Shown here piece after piece: positions 1 through 11,924 of a stretch of 64,000 nt of DNA. The notes beneath the pieces are model-generated. The model made no database searches, was not told the DNA's origin, and worked only from the letters and a program-made list of their open reading frames with translations. The translations under genes were made by a program, and so were the position numbers. The stretch is from Halichoerus grypus (taxonomy: Eukaryota > Chordata > Mammalia > Carnivora > Phocidae), in assembly GCF_964656455.1 (NCBI RefSeq), contig NC_135718.1, positions 48,608,014 through 48,672,013 on the forward strand. Direction: 5' to 3'. Position 1 is the stretch's first letter; each line of letters starts with the position of its first letter.

Positions 1-817
1 CGACCTTGCTGGCACCTTGAGCTTCGACTTCCAGTCTCCTGAGCCATGAGGAAGGAACTCCGTTGTGTAAGGCACCCTGTCCCTGATAATTTGTTTTGGC
101 AGCTGATGCTCCTAGAACATCTTTAAAAGACAAAGATTCTTTAAAACAAGCAACTAGAGCAATAATATTTCTGCACCTACAAACTGGACGGTTGACTCCT
201 TCATTTCAGCAGGGATCAGCAGGTGGACTTCTGATGTAGGGCCAGGGCTCTTGTCTTGCCTGCGCTTCAGGCCCCGGGAGGCCCGTGTTGCCTTTCAGTG
301 AAAACCACATCCCTAATGCATGATCTACAACTTGCGGTTTCAGGGTTCTTATTGCAGAATGAAAACTCAGAGAGATCTGGGGAGCTATGGTGGTAGAATC
401 CTCCCAGGTAAGGTTCTTACTGTCTCCTGCCCTCTTTTATAGTTGTCTCACTCACACCTATTCTGCCATCATTTTGAGTTTTGTTTTTTTTAGAAATTCA
501 CTTTCACTGAGCATGTCCAAAGCATTCACCTTAGTTTTCACGGAAAGGACTCTCATTTCTGTGTTCAGACTTACTTGGTGTTTTGTAGTATTTAGTTACG
601 AATTAACACCAGGCACAGCAGGCATGAGTAGGTTTGGGAACAAACACAGCCGATTCCTGCCAAGCATGCTACTCAGCTTGTGGGAGAAGGGCCTTGGAAT
701 GCTGGAGAGGGCCACGGTCATGCCACGGTGGGCTCGCAGAGGGATGGGGAGCATCACATGATTTGGTAAGTCTGGTAGGTAAAGAATGATGAAGTGAGCC
801 TCTTCTGGCTTTTTTTT
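1..817. other. Intergenic, no gene or repeat recognised
   Basis: Ordinary AT/GC mixed sequence. The 124-codon + frame at 387-761 shows no recognisable protein and is treated as chance. Confidence 0.6.
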
Positions 818-836
818 AGAAATCTTTTTATTTTAG

Positions 837-1040
837 GGGCGCCTGGGTGGCTCAGTCGTTAAGCGTCTGCCTTCGGCTCAGGTCATGATCCCAGGGTCCT
901 GGGATCGAGCCCCACATCGGGCTCCCTGCTTGGCGGGGAGTCTGCTTCTCCCTCTCCCACTCCCCCTGCTTGTGTTCCCTCTCTCACTGTGTCTCTCTCT
1001 GTCAAATAAATAAATAAAATCTTTAAAAAAAAAAAAAAAA
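837..1040 (+). mobile_element. CAN-SINE (carnivore tRNA-Lys SINE), complete
   Basis: Full unit from GGCGCCTGGGTGGCTCAG through the CT-rich part to AAATAAATAAAATCTTT and poly(A). Flanked by a perfect 19-bp target-site duplication AGAAATCTTTTTATTTTAG at 818-836 and 1041-1059, so a recent insertion. Confidence 0.97.
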
Positions 1041-1282
1041 AGAAATCTTTTTATTTTAGTGCAAGTGGCTCCACATCATTCTTTTTATATCCTGCATAGT
1101 GACCATTGCATAGTTAGTCGTCCCATATGCCTTAACTTACATGTTTCTTGGTGGTAGACATGGAAGTTGTTTCTAGTTTTTATCTGCTCATTTTGCTTCT
1201 TTGCTAATAAGTAAAATGCTTGAGTAAGTCTCCTTGCGCATATACCTTCCTGTACTTTAACCAGTGTATCTTCAGGATGCAT

Positions 1283-1480
1283 TTTTTTTTTAAAGATTTT
1301 ATTTATTTATTTGACAGAGAGAGACATAGCGAGAGAGGGAACACAAGCAGGGGGAGTGGGAGAGGGAGAAGCAGGCTTCCCACGGAGCAGGGAGCCCAAT
1401 GTGGGACTTGATCCCAGGACCCTGGGACCATGACCTGAGCCGAAGGCAGACGCTTAATGACTGAGCCACCCAAGTGCCCC
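1283..1480 (-). mobile_element. CAN-SINE, antisense
   Basis: Poly(T), AAAGATTTTATTTATTTATTTG, and the tRNA-like end GAGCCACCCAAGTGCCCC. Imperfect flanking repeat AGGATGCATTT (1274-1284) / AGGATACATTT (1484-1494). Inserted in the old antisense L1. Confidence 0.95.
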
Positions 1481-2066
1481 TAGAGGATACATTTCTTAGT
1501 GTGGAATTGTTGTGTTAAACAAAAGATAGATATATATATTTAAAGCTTTTATTGATATTGCAAATTGTGCTCCAAAATCGTCTCACTAATTTATACTCCT
1601 GCCAGCAGTATGTAAAAGTGTGTATTGCGCACCTACCTGCTCAGCGACCATTACCAACCTTTTTCATCCTTCGTAGTCTGATCGATAGAAAGTGCTATCT
1701 TGCTGTTGTTTTTATTTTATTATTCATTTATTTAGAGTGAGCTTTAGCATTTTTTTCTGTGTTTAATGGGTAGTTGCACTTATTTTTCTATGAACTGTGT
1801 GTTCATATCCTTTGCTCCGCTTGTCTTTTTAAGTAGATTTATGAAACTCTAATTTAACAGTACTTGCCCTTTGCTTGTCTTTGTGTGACATAAATTCACA
1901 GTAAGGCTTGGATGACTGTTCATCAGAAATGTGTGCTCTCCCCTCTGCTGTGTGGAGTTGTCCCTGGGAAGAGGTCACCAGCTAGGGACGGCACTTTGCA
2001 GGCGGTTCTCCACTACGGCAGGTGGAGCCACGTGACTGAGCTCTAGCCAATGGGCTGCGAGCCTGG

Positions 2067-2068
<2 letters not shown>

Positions 2069-2163
<95 letters not shown>

Positions 2164-2175
2164 CCCCCCCCCCCC
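2069..2175. repeat. Compound microsatellite (CA)22(CT)24(C)15
   Basis: Uninterrupted CA 2069-2112, CT 2113-2160, then C 2161-2175. All apparent reading frames here are repeat artefacts. The CA part can form Z-DNA and the CT/C part triplex; such loci are normally highly polymorphic. Confidence 0.98.
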
Positions 2176-2712
2176 TCCTGGCAGCTGGGTAGAATTTTTC
2201 ACCAACCATCCTCCATGATCCCAAGGGTCAAAGCCGGCAAGGACTCTGTCAGCCTAGTTTCTGGATGATGTAGAGGAGGGGACCCGTTCTGTTCTGTGCT
2301 GTTAATTGAAACCACTGGTTAATTGAACCATTATGAATTTTACGGTTTATCTTTTTTTAAATAGTAGCCAGCCCCCTCTAACTAGTACACGAAATACCTA
2401 ATAAGGAGCCTATTCTAACTTATATATCAAATATGTGTCGTGTTTGTCTTTTGACCTTTCCATGCTATTTATTTTTTAATCATACAGATTTATAATTTTT
2501 TTTAAACTTGGTCATTTTTTAAAATGATGTTTGCATTTTGTGTTATGCTTGGAGAGAAGCTCGCTACCCCAAGATTATTTTTTTAAGTCATTTATGTATC
2601 TTTTTAGAACATTTAGGATTTATATTTTTCATTAAAATTTTTTGCTTCATTTGTAAGTTAGTTTAGTGAAAGGTATAATGTGGGTTTCTAGCTTAGGTTT
2701 TTTTTTTTTTTC

Positions 2713-2790
2713 TTCCCCTTTAAATTGCTAAATTCCCCTTTAAATCCCCTTTAAATTCCACTTTAAATTTCTTCCCCTTTAAATAAATTC
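2713..2790. repeat. Imperfect tandem CCCCTTTAAAT repeats in old L1
   Basis: The motif CCCCTTTAAAT recurs about five times with small changes (for example CCACTTTAAAT, TTCCCCTTTAAATAAAT). A local minisatellite-like expansion inside the L1 relic. Confidence 0.7.
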
Positions 2791-2962
2791 CATATGTTGA
2801 ATAATCTAATTTTTATCACTGATTTGAATCACATTTTTGTCATTTACTGAAGTCCCATATGAGTTTAGATTTATATATGGACTCTGTTCTGCTTTGTGGA
2901 TTTGTCTGTTCAGGCACTGTGCCAAAGTGTTTTCGTTGTTGCAGATTTATGATAAATACTTT

Positions 2963-3150
2963 TTTAAAAAAAGATTTATTTATTTATTTGGGAGAGTGTG
3001 CAGGAGCAAGCAGGGGAAGGGGCAGAGGGAGAGACCATCCAAGCAGACTCCTGCTGAGCACAGAGCTCCATCCTGCGAACCCATGAGATCAGGACCTGAG
3101 CCGAAACCAAGAGTCAGATGCTTAACCGACTGAGTCACCCAGGCGCCCCT
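2963..3150 (-). mobile_element. CAN-SINE, antisense, older diverged copy
   Basis: TTATTTATTTATTTGGGAGAG start and CCGACTGAGTCACCCAGGCG end. Flanking repeat ATGATAAATACTTT (2949-2962) / ATGATACATACTTT (3151-3164), one mismatch in 14. The middle diverges from the younger copies. Confidence 0.92.
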
Positions 3151-3544
3151 ATGATACATACTTTAAAATACCTGGTGAGGAAGTCTATCTTCTTTTTTCC
3201 CTATCATTTTCCTGGCTATTCTCATATTTGCTTTTCCAGAGAAACTTGAGAATAAGTTTGTGTAGTCAAGAGAAATTATGTTGATACTTTAACTGGAACT
3301 GCTTTGAATGAGGAAAACTGAATTTTTTTACAGCAATGAGATTTTGTATTCAAGAATATATGTCTTTTAATTTATTCAAATATTATTAAAATTTCTCACG
3401 GGAGGGTTAGAGCTTTTCTCGTACAGATGCTGCATGGTTCTTGTGCAATTCACTCTTAGATGCATTATCTTTATTCTTATAAATGGGATCTCTTCTTTCA
3501 GTAATCCTTTAATTGGCTATTGTTTGTATAAGAAGAAACCACCC

Positions 3545-3737
3545 GGGGCGCCTGGGTGGCTCAGTCATTAAGCGTCTGCCTTCGGCTCAGGTCGTGATCC
3601 CGGGGTCCTGGGATCGAGCCCCGCATCGGGCTCCCTGCTCAGCAGGAAGCCTGCTTCTCCCTCCCCACCCCGCTAGTGCTCTCTCTCTCACTATCTCTCT
3701 CTCTCTCAAATAAATAAAATCTTTAAAAAAAAAAAAA
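3545..3737 (+). mobile_element. CAN-SINE, sense
   Basis: GGGGCGCCTGGGTGGCTCAG to AAATAAAATCTTT plus poly(A). Perfect 12-bp duplication AAGAAACCACCC at 3533-3544 and 3738-3749. Confidence 0.96.
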
Positions 3738-3910
3738 AAGAAACCACCCAAATCAATTCTAAAGCTTTTCAGTTGATTTGGATATATAATCATATTATCT
3801 TCAGATTGTATGAAATCTGCTCCCGCCTTTCGAATATACCGTATTTGCATCTTATGTTTCTCCTTATCTAATTGCACTGGCTTGGACTTCCAGAGCAATA
3901 TTTAACAATG

Positions 3911-4359
3911 CCTTGTGTGGCAGATTCCTGTTCCTGAAGACCCTTAGAGGGGGTCCATTGCCATCCATTGGCTAAAATCCAACCCTCTCAGAAGAAGCAG
4001 GGCGAGTTTACTGTGGGAGGCCTCTGAGGACAAGCAGTAGCCCTTGCTAGAAAGGTGCTCCCTGACCATGCTCGGTCTAGTAGTAACCCCAGCTGCCTCA
4101 GCTCCCTAAGCCCACCTGCTTGGCCTCTCCTAGCACTGGCTATGTGGGGTGGACATACGCACTGTCTGTCTACCCAGTTAGCATGGAAGCTCTTCCGGCG
4201 CAGAAACAGGCCCTCTGAATCACTGCTGTTTCCCTCCAGCCTAGTGCCCTGCCTGTCACATAGGAAACCTACAATCACTATGTGGCCAATGAAATGACAC
4301 AATCAGTTAGCCTTTTATTGTCTCCTATAAAATATGCCCTTCCTGATAACCGCCCCTCA
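3911..4359. other. Unique sequence, nothing recognised
   Basis: Both strands have short open frames of about 80-104 codons at 3988-4302 that mirror each other; no protein family is seen. Confidence 0.5.
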
Positions 4360-4560
4360 CATTTTTATAGCCCTTTGTGTTAACAAAGCCCTTTTGTATA
4401 CATTATCTTGCTTTACCCTCTCATGAAAAGCCCTGTACGTTTTTCCTACTTGATTCTCCGTTCACAGATATGGAAAAGGAGAGTCAGAGAAGTTAAGTGA
4501 CTGGCTCAAGAATTGCTCAGCTAATGAATGGCGGAGCGGGGTTCCATCCTCGCCTCCTGG
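4360..4560 (-). repeat. MIR-type SINE relic, antisense
   Basis: Diagnostic antisense order: ATACATTATCTTG, a ...CACAGATATGGAAAAG...GAAGTTAAGTGAC...TGGCTCAAG core, then AGCTAATGAATGGCGGAGC. Diverged old mammalian SINE. Confidence 0.75.
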
Positions 4561-4595
4561 TTCTTTCCGTTGGGCTGTGCTCCTGCTCGGTTACC

Positions 4596-4641
4596 CATCC
4601 TTTGGAAAGCAGCTCTGAAGATTTTCCATCTTGATAACGAC
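4596..4641 (-). repeat. Left arm of a dispersed inverted-repeat pair
   Basis: Reverse complement carries GGATGGAAAATCTTCAG-like sequence (here AAGATGGAAAATCTTCAGAG) followed by TTTCCAAAGGATGG. The same order occurs on the + strand at 6060-6107. Not matched to a known repeat family by eye. Confidence 0.55.
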
Positions 4642-5081
4642 AGCTGTTGGCTGAGGAGGAAAAAGGGAGAGAGTGAGGGAAGTTGTGCCCCGTAGAAGTT
4701 GCTCCTGATGTTGCCCCTGTCGGCAAAGGGCAGGTTTGGGTGGGAGTCCGGCAAGGTGGGTAGGGCTGGGGCTGCTGAGGGTGGTAGTGTGAGAGGGGTG
4801 GCAGCCTGCACCTTCTTCAGCTCGTTGGCCGGCAGCCTAAGCTGCAGGGTCTCGGAGCCCCTGGGAACGGTCATGCAGCCCTGGCCCCTGGGGGCTGAGT
4901 CTTACCCTCTTGCCTGGTGGTCCCGTGGAGGGTAATGCAGATCTCTGGGTGCTGGCCACTGGGGGGAGTTGGTGGCCCTCCCTGCACACACAATCCTGTT
5001 TTAGCCACTTTGGGATGGTCCCAAGGAGAGAACAAGGGTCCTTACCCTCAGACGCCGACGTTCTGAAGGGAGAGAAATAAT

Positions 5082-5290
5082 GTAGCTCCTACTCTGTGCC
5101 AGGCTGGATGCTGGCCACCTCACATATATCACACTTTCCTGAGTCCTCATCACAACTCCAGAGTGAGGTCGAATGATGTCCGTAAACAGAGTCTCCGAGA
5201 GCGCCCCAGCTCACCAGCGTCACAGCTGGAATTCCAGCCTCGGGGGACTCCAGGGCCCGTGCTCCTGTGGCACCTCGCCACCCTCCCACA
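5082..5290 (-). repeat. MIR relic, antisense
   Basis: Reads CTACTCTGTGCCAGGCTGGATGC, then CTGAGTCCTCATCACAACTC, ending in ...AGCTGGAATTCCAGCCT, the order of an inverted MIR. Confidence 0.75.
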
Positions 5291-6991
5291 GGTTTGCACT
5301 GTAGGGAGACGTCCTGGGGCTGGGGGGTGAAATCAGGGAGGCTGCCTGGACGGTGAGTCACAGGAGGCGTGCGAGTGGCCTCAGGGGAAGTGGGAAAGGA
5401 GGCAGCAGATGGCTCTGAGAAGGATGGGCAAACAGTTTGGCCTGGCAGTAAGGAGAGACAAGGGGGATTAGACTCCGGCTCTGCAGTAAAGGGTAACTTC
5501 TGAGTCAGCCATACTGAAGGCCACGTTCCCCTGAAGGCACGACCTTGGCGAAACGGGGAGGTCAATAAGTTTAGCTACTTTTTCACCCCCTCCCCAGGCC
5601 CAGACTGCTTGTGACCCCACGAGGGGCCTTTCAATCAGCTGCAGATCAACCCTCCACCGCCTCCCGCACCCCCTCCTGCCCCTGCCCCACATCAAGCTCC
5701 CCTCCTGGGCCTCTGCGCATATTTACACCACGCAGGCTTTCCCCGAGCCCCAAAGCCTTCCAGGCTGCCCTAGAGAAGTAACGGCCACCGTTGGCTATTC
5801 GGGCGGTGTACAGGCTGTCAGGAGGGTCTCCCGGCACCCCTCACTGTCTGGGGGACCCCCCTTTGCCTGCTCCACACGTGTGTCTCACTCGGTGGGTTCA
5901 GGAAATTGGGGAGCTCAGCGAACACCTTCCTGTCCCACCTGGATGCCGACTTGGAGAGGGCATTGCTGCCGGCTTTCCTTTCCCTGGTTCCCCCCTACAC
6001 AAGCAAAGTGGAGCCGCAATCCCGGGGGGGCAGCCCGTCATTGGGCGACTCGATTTCACTATCAGGATGGAAAATCTTCAGGGGTTATTATTTTCCAAAG
6101 GGCTGGCCTCCTCCATTAGTGACTCCTTCAAATGGAATCCAATATCCTGGTAAATATGACTTTGAAACCAAATCTGGTGTCCCCTGCCTTGCCTTAATCC
6201 CTGTGAGCCTCCTGCCCATCACTCTGAGCTGACCCAGCACTGGCCCCCCGTGGCTATTTCCTAAAATGACTTGGCTTGGGAGGCGGGGTGGAATGAAAAC
6301 GTCAGCTTGTACTTACGGATTGGACAATGAGGGACTAAGTCTGAGGCCATTGCCCTTAGAAATTTGGGCCCCTTAAACTGTAGGGGACAAGTAATCCACA
6401 AGTACACACACTCTCAGCAAGCATGAAAAATCCTTAGTCAAAAATCATATTGACATGGAAGGGTCCTGCCAGGGTTATAGGTTCTAAAACAAGATTGTGG
6501 GAGCCAGTTTCCCATAAACTTTCCAGAGGCCAAGGGCATCCTTCCCTGTCTGTTTACCCCCAACACTTTAGCCCAGAAAACATCAGATTAGCACTATGAA
6601 GACCTATCTGGTTTCTTGTTAAGATTCACACACACATACACACGCACACAAGCACATGTATGCACACATGCATGCACTCCCTTATCTCTCACTTTCCCAG
6701 TTTATTTCCTTTTATTTCTTAAAGGAAATTAAGACCCTGCAAGGCTAAAGTAAGTCAGTGAAGTTTCTTGGAAAAAAACAGGGTTTTAAAGAATCTGTAA
6801 ACAGCCCCTGGATTGACCTTCAAAAATACTTTAACTCCTGTCATCAATTTATACTCTTTGCTTAAGAGCCTAAAACAGTATATCACTTACGCCACATCTA
6901 ATCACATATTCGAGATCATTCTCTGGGTCTTCACTGCTTTGTAATCCACCCCCGCACCCTGCTAAGTGCTTGCCCACACACCTAAACTCAC

Positions 6992-6992
<1 letters not shown>
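5291..6992. other. Unique, moderately GC-rich sequence; no gene recognised
   Basis: Several frames of 60-120 codons overlap in all phases between 5.5 and 6.2 kb because of local GC content; none has a recognisable domain. A loose ACAC-rich stretch lies at 6625-6675. The inverted-repeat arm at 6060 is the only structure seen. Confidence 0.5.
6060..6107 (+). repeat. Right arm of the dispersed inverted-repeat pair
   Basis: ATCAGGATGGAAAATCTTCAG followed by a TTTCCAAAGG block; about three quarters identical to the reverse complement of 4596-4641. Flanking sequence beyond about 50 bp does not match. Confidence 0.55.

Positions 6993-7029
<37 letters not shown>
6993..7029. repeat. (AC)18 microsatellite
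   Basis: Uninterrupted dinucleotide run. Confidence 0.97.
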
Positions 7030-7031
<2 letters not shown>

Positions 7032-7159
7032 CTTTCTCTCTCCTCACAAAGACCTTCCTCCCTGCTTCTGCCCCATGCCTGTGTAGTCTGGCCCATCCCT
7101 CTAGGCTAAGCCCAGCTTCTAGTTTTGCTTCTCAGAATGCCAGGAGCATTTAGAATATG

Positions 7160-7345
7160 ATTATACCCTCATTTTCCACCTGCTCTCACTTTTTACTTTC
7201 TTGTTTTGCAGGCGCTGAGCCTTTCTCCCTAACTAGATTAAAAAACTCCAGGAGGACATGTGTTCTTCTTGTCTGTGACCCATCCCCCTTCCCCGTGCCT
7301 GTAGCAGGTGCTGCACACAGTAGGCCCTCAAGAAATAGTGAATAT
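7160..7345 (+). repeat. Probable L2 3'-end relic, sense
   Basis: TTTTCCACCTGCTCTCAC..., CCAGGAGGACATGTGTTC..., then GCAGGTGCTGCACACAGTAGG and CCTCAAGAAATAGTGAATATT, matching the order at the 3' end of L2 elements. Confidence 0.6.
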
Positions 7346-7494
7346 TAAATAATTGAGAGTTTTGGTTTCCTATCTCAAAGAATAATTCTTAGTTCCTTTA
7401 AAAAAGCCAAGGAAAGTGAAGCAGAGGAAATGTAATCAGGAAACATTTGGACATTTTTCACAAGATGTTCTGAGAGTGTCTGCTTCTGTGTGTG

Positions 7495-7496
<2 letters not shown>

Positions 7497-7527
<31 letters not shown>
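7497..7527. repeat. (TG)n microsatellite
   Basis: TG run of about 15 units followed by imperfect ACATGCATGCATGTGTGTG. Confidence 0.95.
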
Positions 7528-7529
<2 letters not shown>

Positions 7530-7724
7530 ATGCATGCATGTGTGTGTCTACATGGGTGTGCTTGCCCTCCTAGGTATATATGTGATTTGGATCCAAGGCA
7601 AAATTAGGCTCATTAAGAAGATGCTTGCTGACCACCTGCATATGGGTGCATCCCCACAGTCCTTAAACTGTGCTCATTTGAGATGCCTTTTTCTTTGCAC
7701 ATTGTAACAAGCCCTCGGTAATGG

Positions 7725-8000
7725 CAGGAGCTAAGGCTGGAATGCCTAATGAGCTGTGGATTAAGAAATGATGTGATAGCATCTTGCTGATTGTAATTAA
7801 CACGCGGCCTCTATTATGTCCTATCAGAGCTGCATCTTCTTGCTGACAAGTAATTCCCCAAAATAATCACTTGTCTTTCAACATCTCGATGTGTGGACTA
7901 ATTGTGAAGAGCTCCTGCCTGGAAAGGCCACCCGGAGCAATTTGAGGACAATTATAAGGGAACTGGTAGCCGCTGGGCACAATTACCTGGACTTGAATGC
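7725..8000. promoter_or_regulatory. Candidate conserved non-coding element (upstream flank)
   Basis: Non-repetitive, balanced sequence rich in homeodomain-like sites (GATTGTAATTAAC, AAGTAATTCC, ACTAATTGTG, GACAATTATAAG) with no open reading frame of note. It resembles vertebrate conserved enhancers. Conservation is inferred from appearance only. Confidence 0.3.
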
Positions 8001-8299
8001 ATGGAGAGAGACCAAGCGAGGGGAATGAAGCGCGGGCCAGGCGTTCAGACAGCACCTGCCCGTGGCCGCTGGCTTCATAATGGGCTTTCCACACAACTAA
8101 CATGTTGCCCTAGAGTAGGAGAATAAAGTGCTCATCAGGAGTACCTGAAAGGACTTGGTGTTTTTTTCCCCCTTAAATGATACTAGTCATGATTATCGGT
8201 AGAAAAAACAGAAAATATAAATAACAAAACCACTACCAATACCACCACCATCATCACCATCATCCTCAGCATCTTCACCATCAAAGTTGCTACCATTTA

Positions 8300-8480
8300 G
8301 GAACTCATACTCCATCCCACACACTTTGGTAGGTACCTTAAATAGGTTATCTCTAGATCTAACAAAAATCTTGCAAGGTGGGTAACTACAGTCCCGTTTT
8401 ATAGATGGGAAAATTGAGGCACAAAACCTGTCCCAGCCCACACAAAGCAGTAGCTATGGGAGGTGGAATTTCAGTTTGGG
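8300..8480 (-). repeat. MIR relic, antisense
   Basis: GGTAGGTACCTTAAATAGGTTATCTC..., CCCGTTTTATAGATGGGAAAATTGAGGCAC... is the inverted MIR core. Confidence 0.75.
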
Positions 8481-11400
8481 TCTGTGGGTCTAAAATCTGT
8501 GCGCACATGCTGTTTCTCTCCTTGTCTTTTGACAGGATGATGACCGTTTTGGACGGGATGATGACCCTCTCATTGCTGCCATAAGTAGTAGCTCTGAACG
8601 TTGAGTAAGATACTGGAGATGAAAGCTTTGCAAACTGTAAAGACCTGAATAGATTCAGGGCTTTATTAGGCGGTGCCTGGCATCTATCCAGATATCATAC
8701 CCAGCTGCCAAGTAAGTAATGGTCATTGAATGGTGTTTAATTGGGTTTCATTGAAAAGCCAAGCCTGGGCAGGTCTGTGCAGTTTGCATGAGGGGGAGGG
8801 AGGATTGGAGCAAAGCTAGGTACATGGGAATGGACATCGTGAGTTGAGGGGATAGAGGATGACCCTCTCCACTGGAGTGGACATCGTGCTAGGCAGTGGG
8901 AACGCCCTGTTCACTCACATCAGCCACCTCAAATCAGTACTTATCCAAAGTCAGAACAGCACGATTAATACCTAATCGTAGCATCAAAATAAGCTCCTAG
9001 CTCCCTTCCAACCAGATCATCAAGTCCTTATATATGAAAATTCTGGAGCCACTGTAGGGGCTGGGGAACAGGAAGGGCGAGAGTTCAGAGATGTGGGGTG
9101 AGCTTCGGCAGGGGTCTGAGTGTGACAGGTGGACCAGAGCGACTATTAATGTTGTTCTCCCTGCTTCTGTCTCTTCCCACCTCACCACCTCTTTCACCTT
9201 TTGTTCATTCTGACTCTTGACTTTGGGAAATAATGTAGAATTCAAAAGATTTGTGTGTGTGTGTGTGTTTGTGTGTGCATGTGTATTGGAATCAGGAACT
9301 GGTTCATATAGTAAAAGGCAGAAGTAAAGAGGCTCGGCATCCTAAATGTCCACCCAGGATGCCAGCCAAGTGCCCTGCCAGGCTTGGATGCTAAACTCCC
9401 CTCCCATGTTAGAGGTCCTGCTGGCAACCTGAGAAATTAATTGAAGTTCTGTTGGGCAACTGTCCACGAGGGCAACTCTCCAGCACCCTGTGGCTTCTGA
9501 ATTTGTCTTGGAAGATGACCAAACCAGGAGTGGAGTTTGACTAAAGGTAGGTGGAACTGACTTAGAAGAGCTAACTCAGGCAGTTGCTACCATCCGAAAA
9601 AGAAAAGAGAAGGAGCCTGGGAGGGAAATTGGGCAGTGTCAATGAGGGGATGCTACTTTGCTGGGAACAGCTTGCAGCCACAGGCTGGGAGGGGGCTGGC
9701 TACGTGCAGCCACACATATCCTCTGCCTGGGGCCAAGGCAAAGAAACAGAGCCTGCCCTTGACCTCCACATCCATGCACGGTGATGGTGAATCTGCTGAG
9801 GCCCCGTGTGTTCTGGCAAGGAGAGCTGGAGGGGGCAATGCGGAAGTAACCAGGCTGAGGGACTCTGTAACGGGGACCCTTCACACTGATCAGGCATCTT
9901 GCCCCTGGCTGCATGGCCCTGTGGTCAGTGACCTGGGAGAAGCAGGGAGCTTGTGATCATTATTCTGTTCATGCTTGTGTGGTGACACCCTTAGAGGGGA
10001 CAACAGTGCCATGAGCTTTCTTTCTTGGAGTTGTGTTCTGTGTATCAAAGGCCACTTCTGCTTCCATTTGTGAAATTGCTGCTGGGCTTAATAGAGAAGC
10101 GGGCGTTGACATGGTATTTGCTCCAGGGGAGGTTTTTGGCGGTAAAGAATAGCATGAGCAGGAAAGAAAATGGATAAAGGAGATTTGCTCAATGGAAAGG
10201 AAGGAACGAATGTTTAGGGGGTTAAGCTATTAAGTTGCAGCAGTGAGCAGGTACTTAGATAATTTGAGCTGAAAAATCACATTGGACTGAAAAAGATGTG
10301 CATATACATACAATGTAACTGGGGTTCAACCACCTGGGGTCTGCCACCCTATGAACTGCTGTCCATTAGTAGGTCTTGATTCTGACACCATCGCTCTCCC
10401 TGGGCTCTGGAGTCCGCAGGGATTTCCAGGGGACAAGAGTAAAGCTGCACTGTGTGTCCTTCCCACTTTACACAGAGCTCCTCTGCTCTGTCCTGTGCTG
10501 CAACCAGGTGATCACTGGGAAGGGAGAGAGAGAGATCTTCCAGTCATGGTGGTGCCTGACTCCTGGGATGTGGAGTTCAAAGTTGTTGTATCACAGCTAA
10601 TTCTCCACCTAAAGATAGAGAGGGTGGCTTTGAGAGGATGTTGGGAGCCTCCCTAATACCCTCCTTAGACGGGCTCACCTGAGGCGAACCTCAGAAATAC
10701 TAATTAACGGAGCCCTGTCAAGTCCTGGCATCGCCTGGCCCCGGGGCTGACGCAGCTGACAGGTCAGCATGGAGGCGGATCTGCGGTCTGCAGTGAGACC
10801 CAAGGAACTCTTTGTCTGGGCCTCTGACCCAAGGAGATCCTGATTTTTCATCCTGTTCTCTCAGTCTCCAAGTCTTTCCACTTTTACCCATTCCTCAGCT
10901 GTGCTCCTTCTCCCTTGCATGGGACAGGACAACACCCTCCCTGCCTCCCTTATTTCAGTCTGTCAGAATGCTGGCCGAGGCTCTGGACACCAGATTCTGT
11001 GAAGAATAGCTGAAGAACGATGGGACACTCAGGTTACAGAAGAGGAGATGCCAGAAAGAACCATGGTCGCTCTCTGTAACTCACTGGCACCTGTGTGTGT
11101 CTCTAGAAGAATGGTGAGATTTCGGATGGTTCAAGAGGTAGAATTCAAATCCCTGAAGGGGAGCTGGAGGGGAACAGATTCCAGGTCAGAATAAGGAAAT
11201 TAATAGCTGCAGTAGTTAGGAGCTGAACCCCCATTCAGGCAGCTGATCCTGGAGGAGGTTTATCCATTATCAGCATTATCTCCGTCTCCAGCATCTTCGT
11301 CCTCATCACCACTGACTGAGCACTCTGCCGAGCACTTCACCGACATGTATCTCCTCCGTCTACTGCCACCTCCTTTCCTCTCAGAGGCCCATTCTCCCCA

Positions 11401-11924
11401 CCTCCGAGCCCTCTGGCTTGTGGTCCTCAGGAAGTATAGAGCTTGGAATGAGGAATCCTGACAAGCCTGGACAGCCTGGGACAGCATGATCCAGGGCTTA
11501 GAAAACAAAGTACTTGCTTGATGCAAAAATGAGTTTGCCCTTCAGTCTCTGACAAGGAGGTCTTATCTGTGGTGGGGTAAGCAGAGACCCAGCCTTCCCT
11601 CTGTGAGCCCCATCCCCCACGCCATGAGCTCTAACATCACCACTGCCCCTTCCGGCGCCCTCCGCCCCCCCCCCCCCCCCCGCATGGAAAGCTTCATATA
11701 GAAATGAATTATTCACCAGTTTATATGAAATTTAAAGATTTTGGTTTCCTCTTCCAGGGCAATTATTGCTGTCTGGCTGATCTCTCCCAATACAATGGAA
11801 AGCTTTGTTCCCTTATCATTAAAGGAATGTTATGAATCCAAACACAGGTAGGAGTCTCTCAGGAGGCTTGGTTCCCCTCAAACCATGCTACATGGACAGA
11901 TAAAGATGGAGAGAAGGGGGATTG
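8481..11924. other. Unique upstream flank; no gene recognised
   Basis: A short TG repeat lies near 9252-9268 and a C17 run at 11665-11681. Overlapping frames around 9.6-9.95 kb on both strands share the same codons in different phases and look like composition effects. No tRNA, retrogene or conserved domain is seen. Confidence 0.5.
11665..11681. repeat. Poly(C) homopolymer, 17 bp
   Basis: CCGC followed by an uninterrupted C run. Likely unstable and error-prone to sequence. Confidence 0.95.

Larger units (their letters stand above)
1065..3910 (-). mobile_element. Ancient L1 (L1ME-type) relic, antisense, interrupted
   Basis: Recognisable antisense ORF2/3' segments: near 1080-1270 (GCATAGTGACCATTGC, GAAGTTGTTTCTAG), 1490-1860 (TGTGCTCCAAAAT, ATACTCCTGCCAGCAG, GTTCATATCCTTTGC), 2430-2600 (GTGTTATGCTTGGAGAGAAG, CCCCAAGATTA) and 2790-3540 (CATATGTTGAATAATC and later). 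It is highly diverged, with no intact frame. Three CAN-SINEs (1283, 2963, 3545) and a compound microsatellite (2069-2175) sit inside or beside it. Ends are approximate. Confidence 0.75.

Noticed and set aside
2050..2268. Thr-His/Leu-Ser repeat frames on both strands
   Set aside because: Translations of the CA/CT microsatellite.
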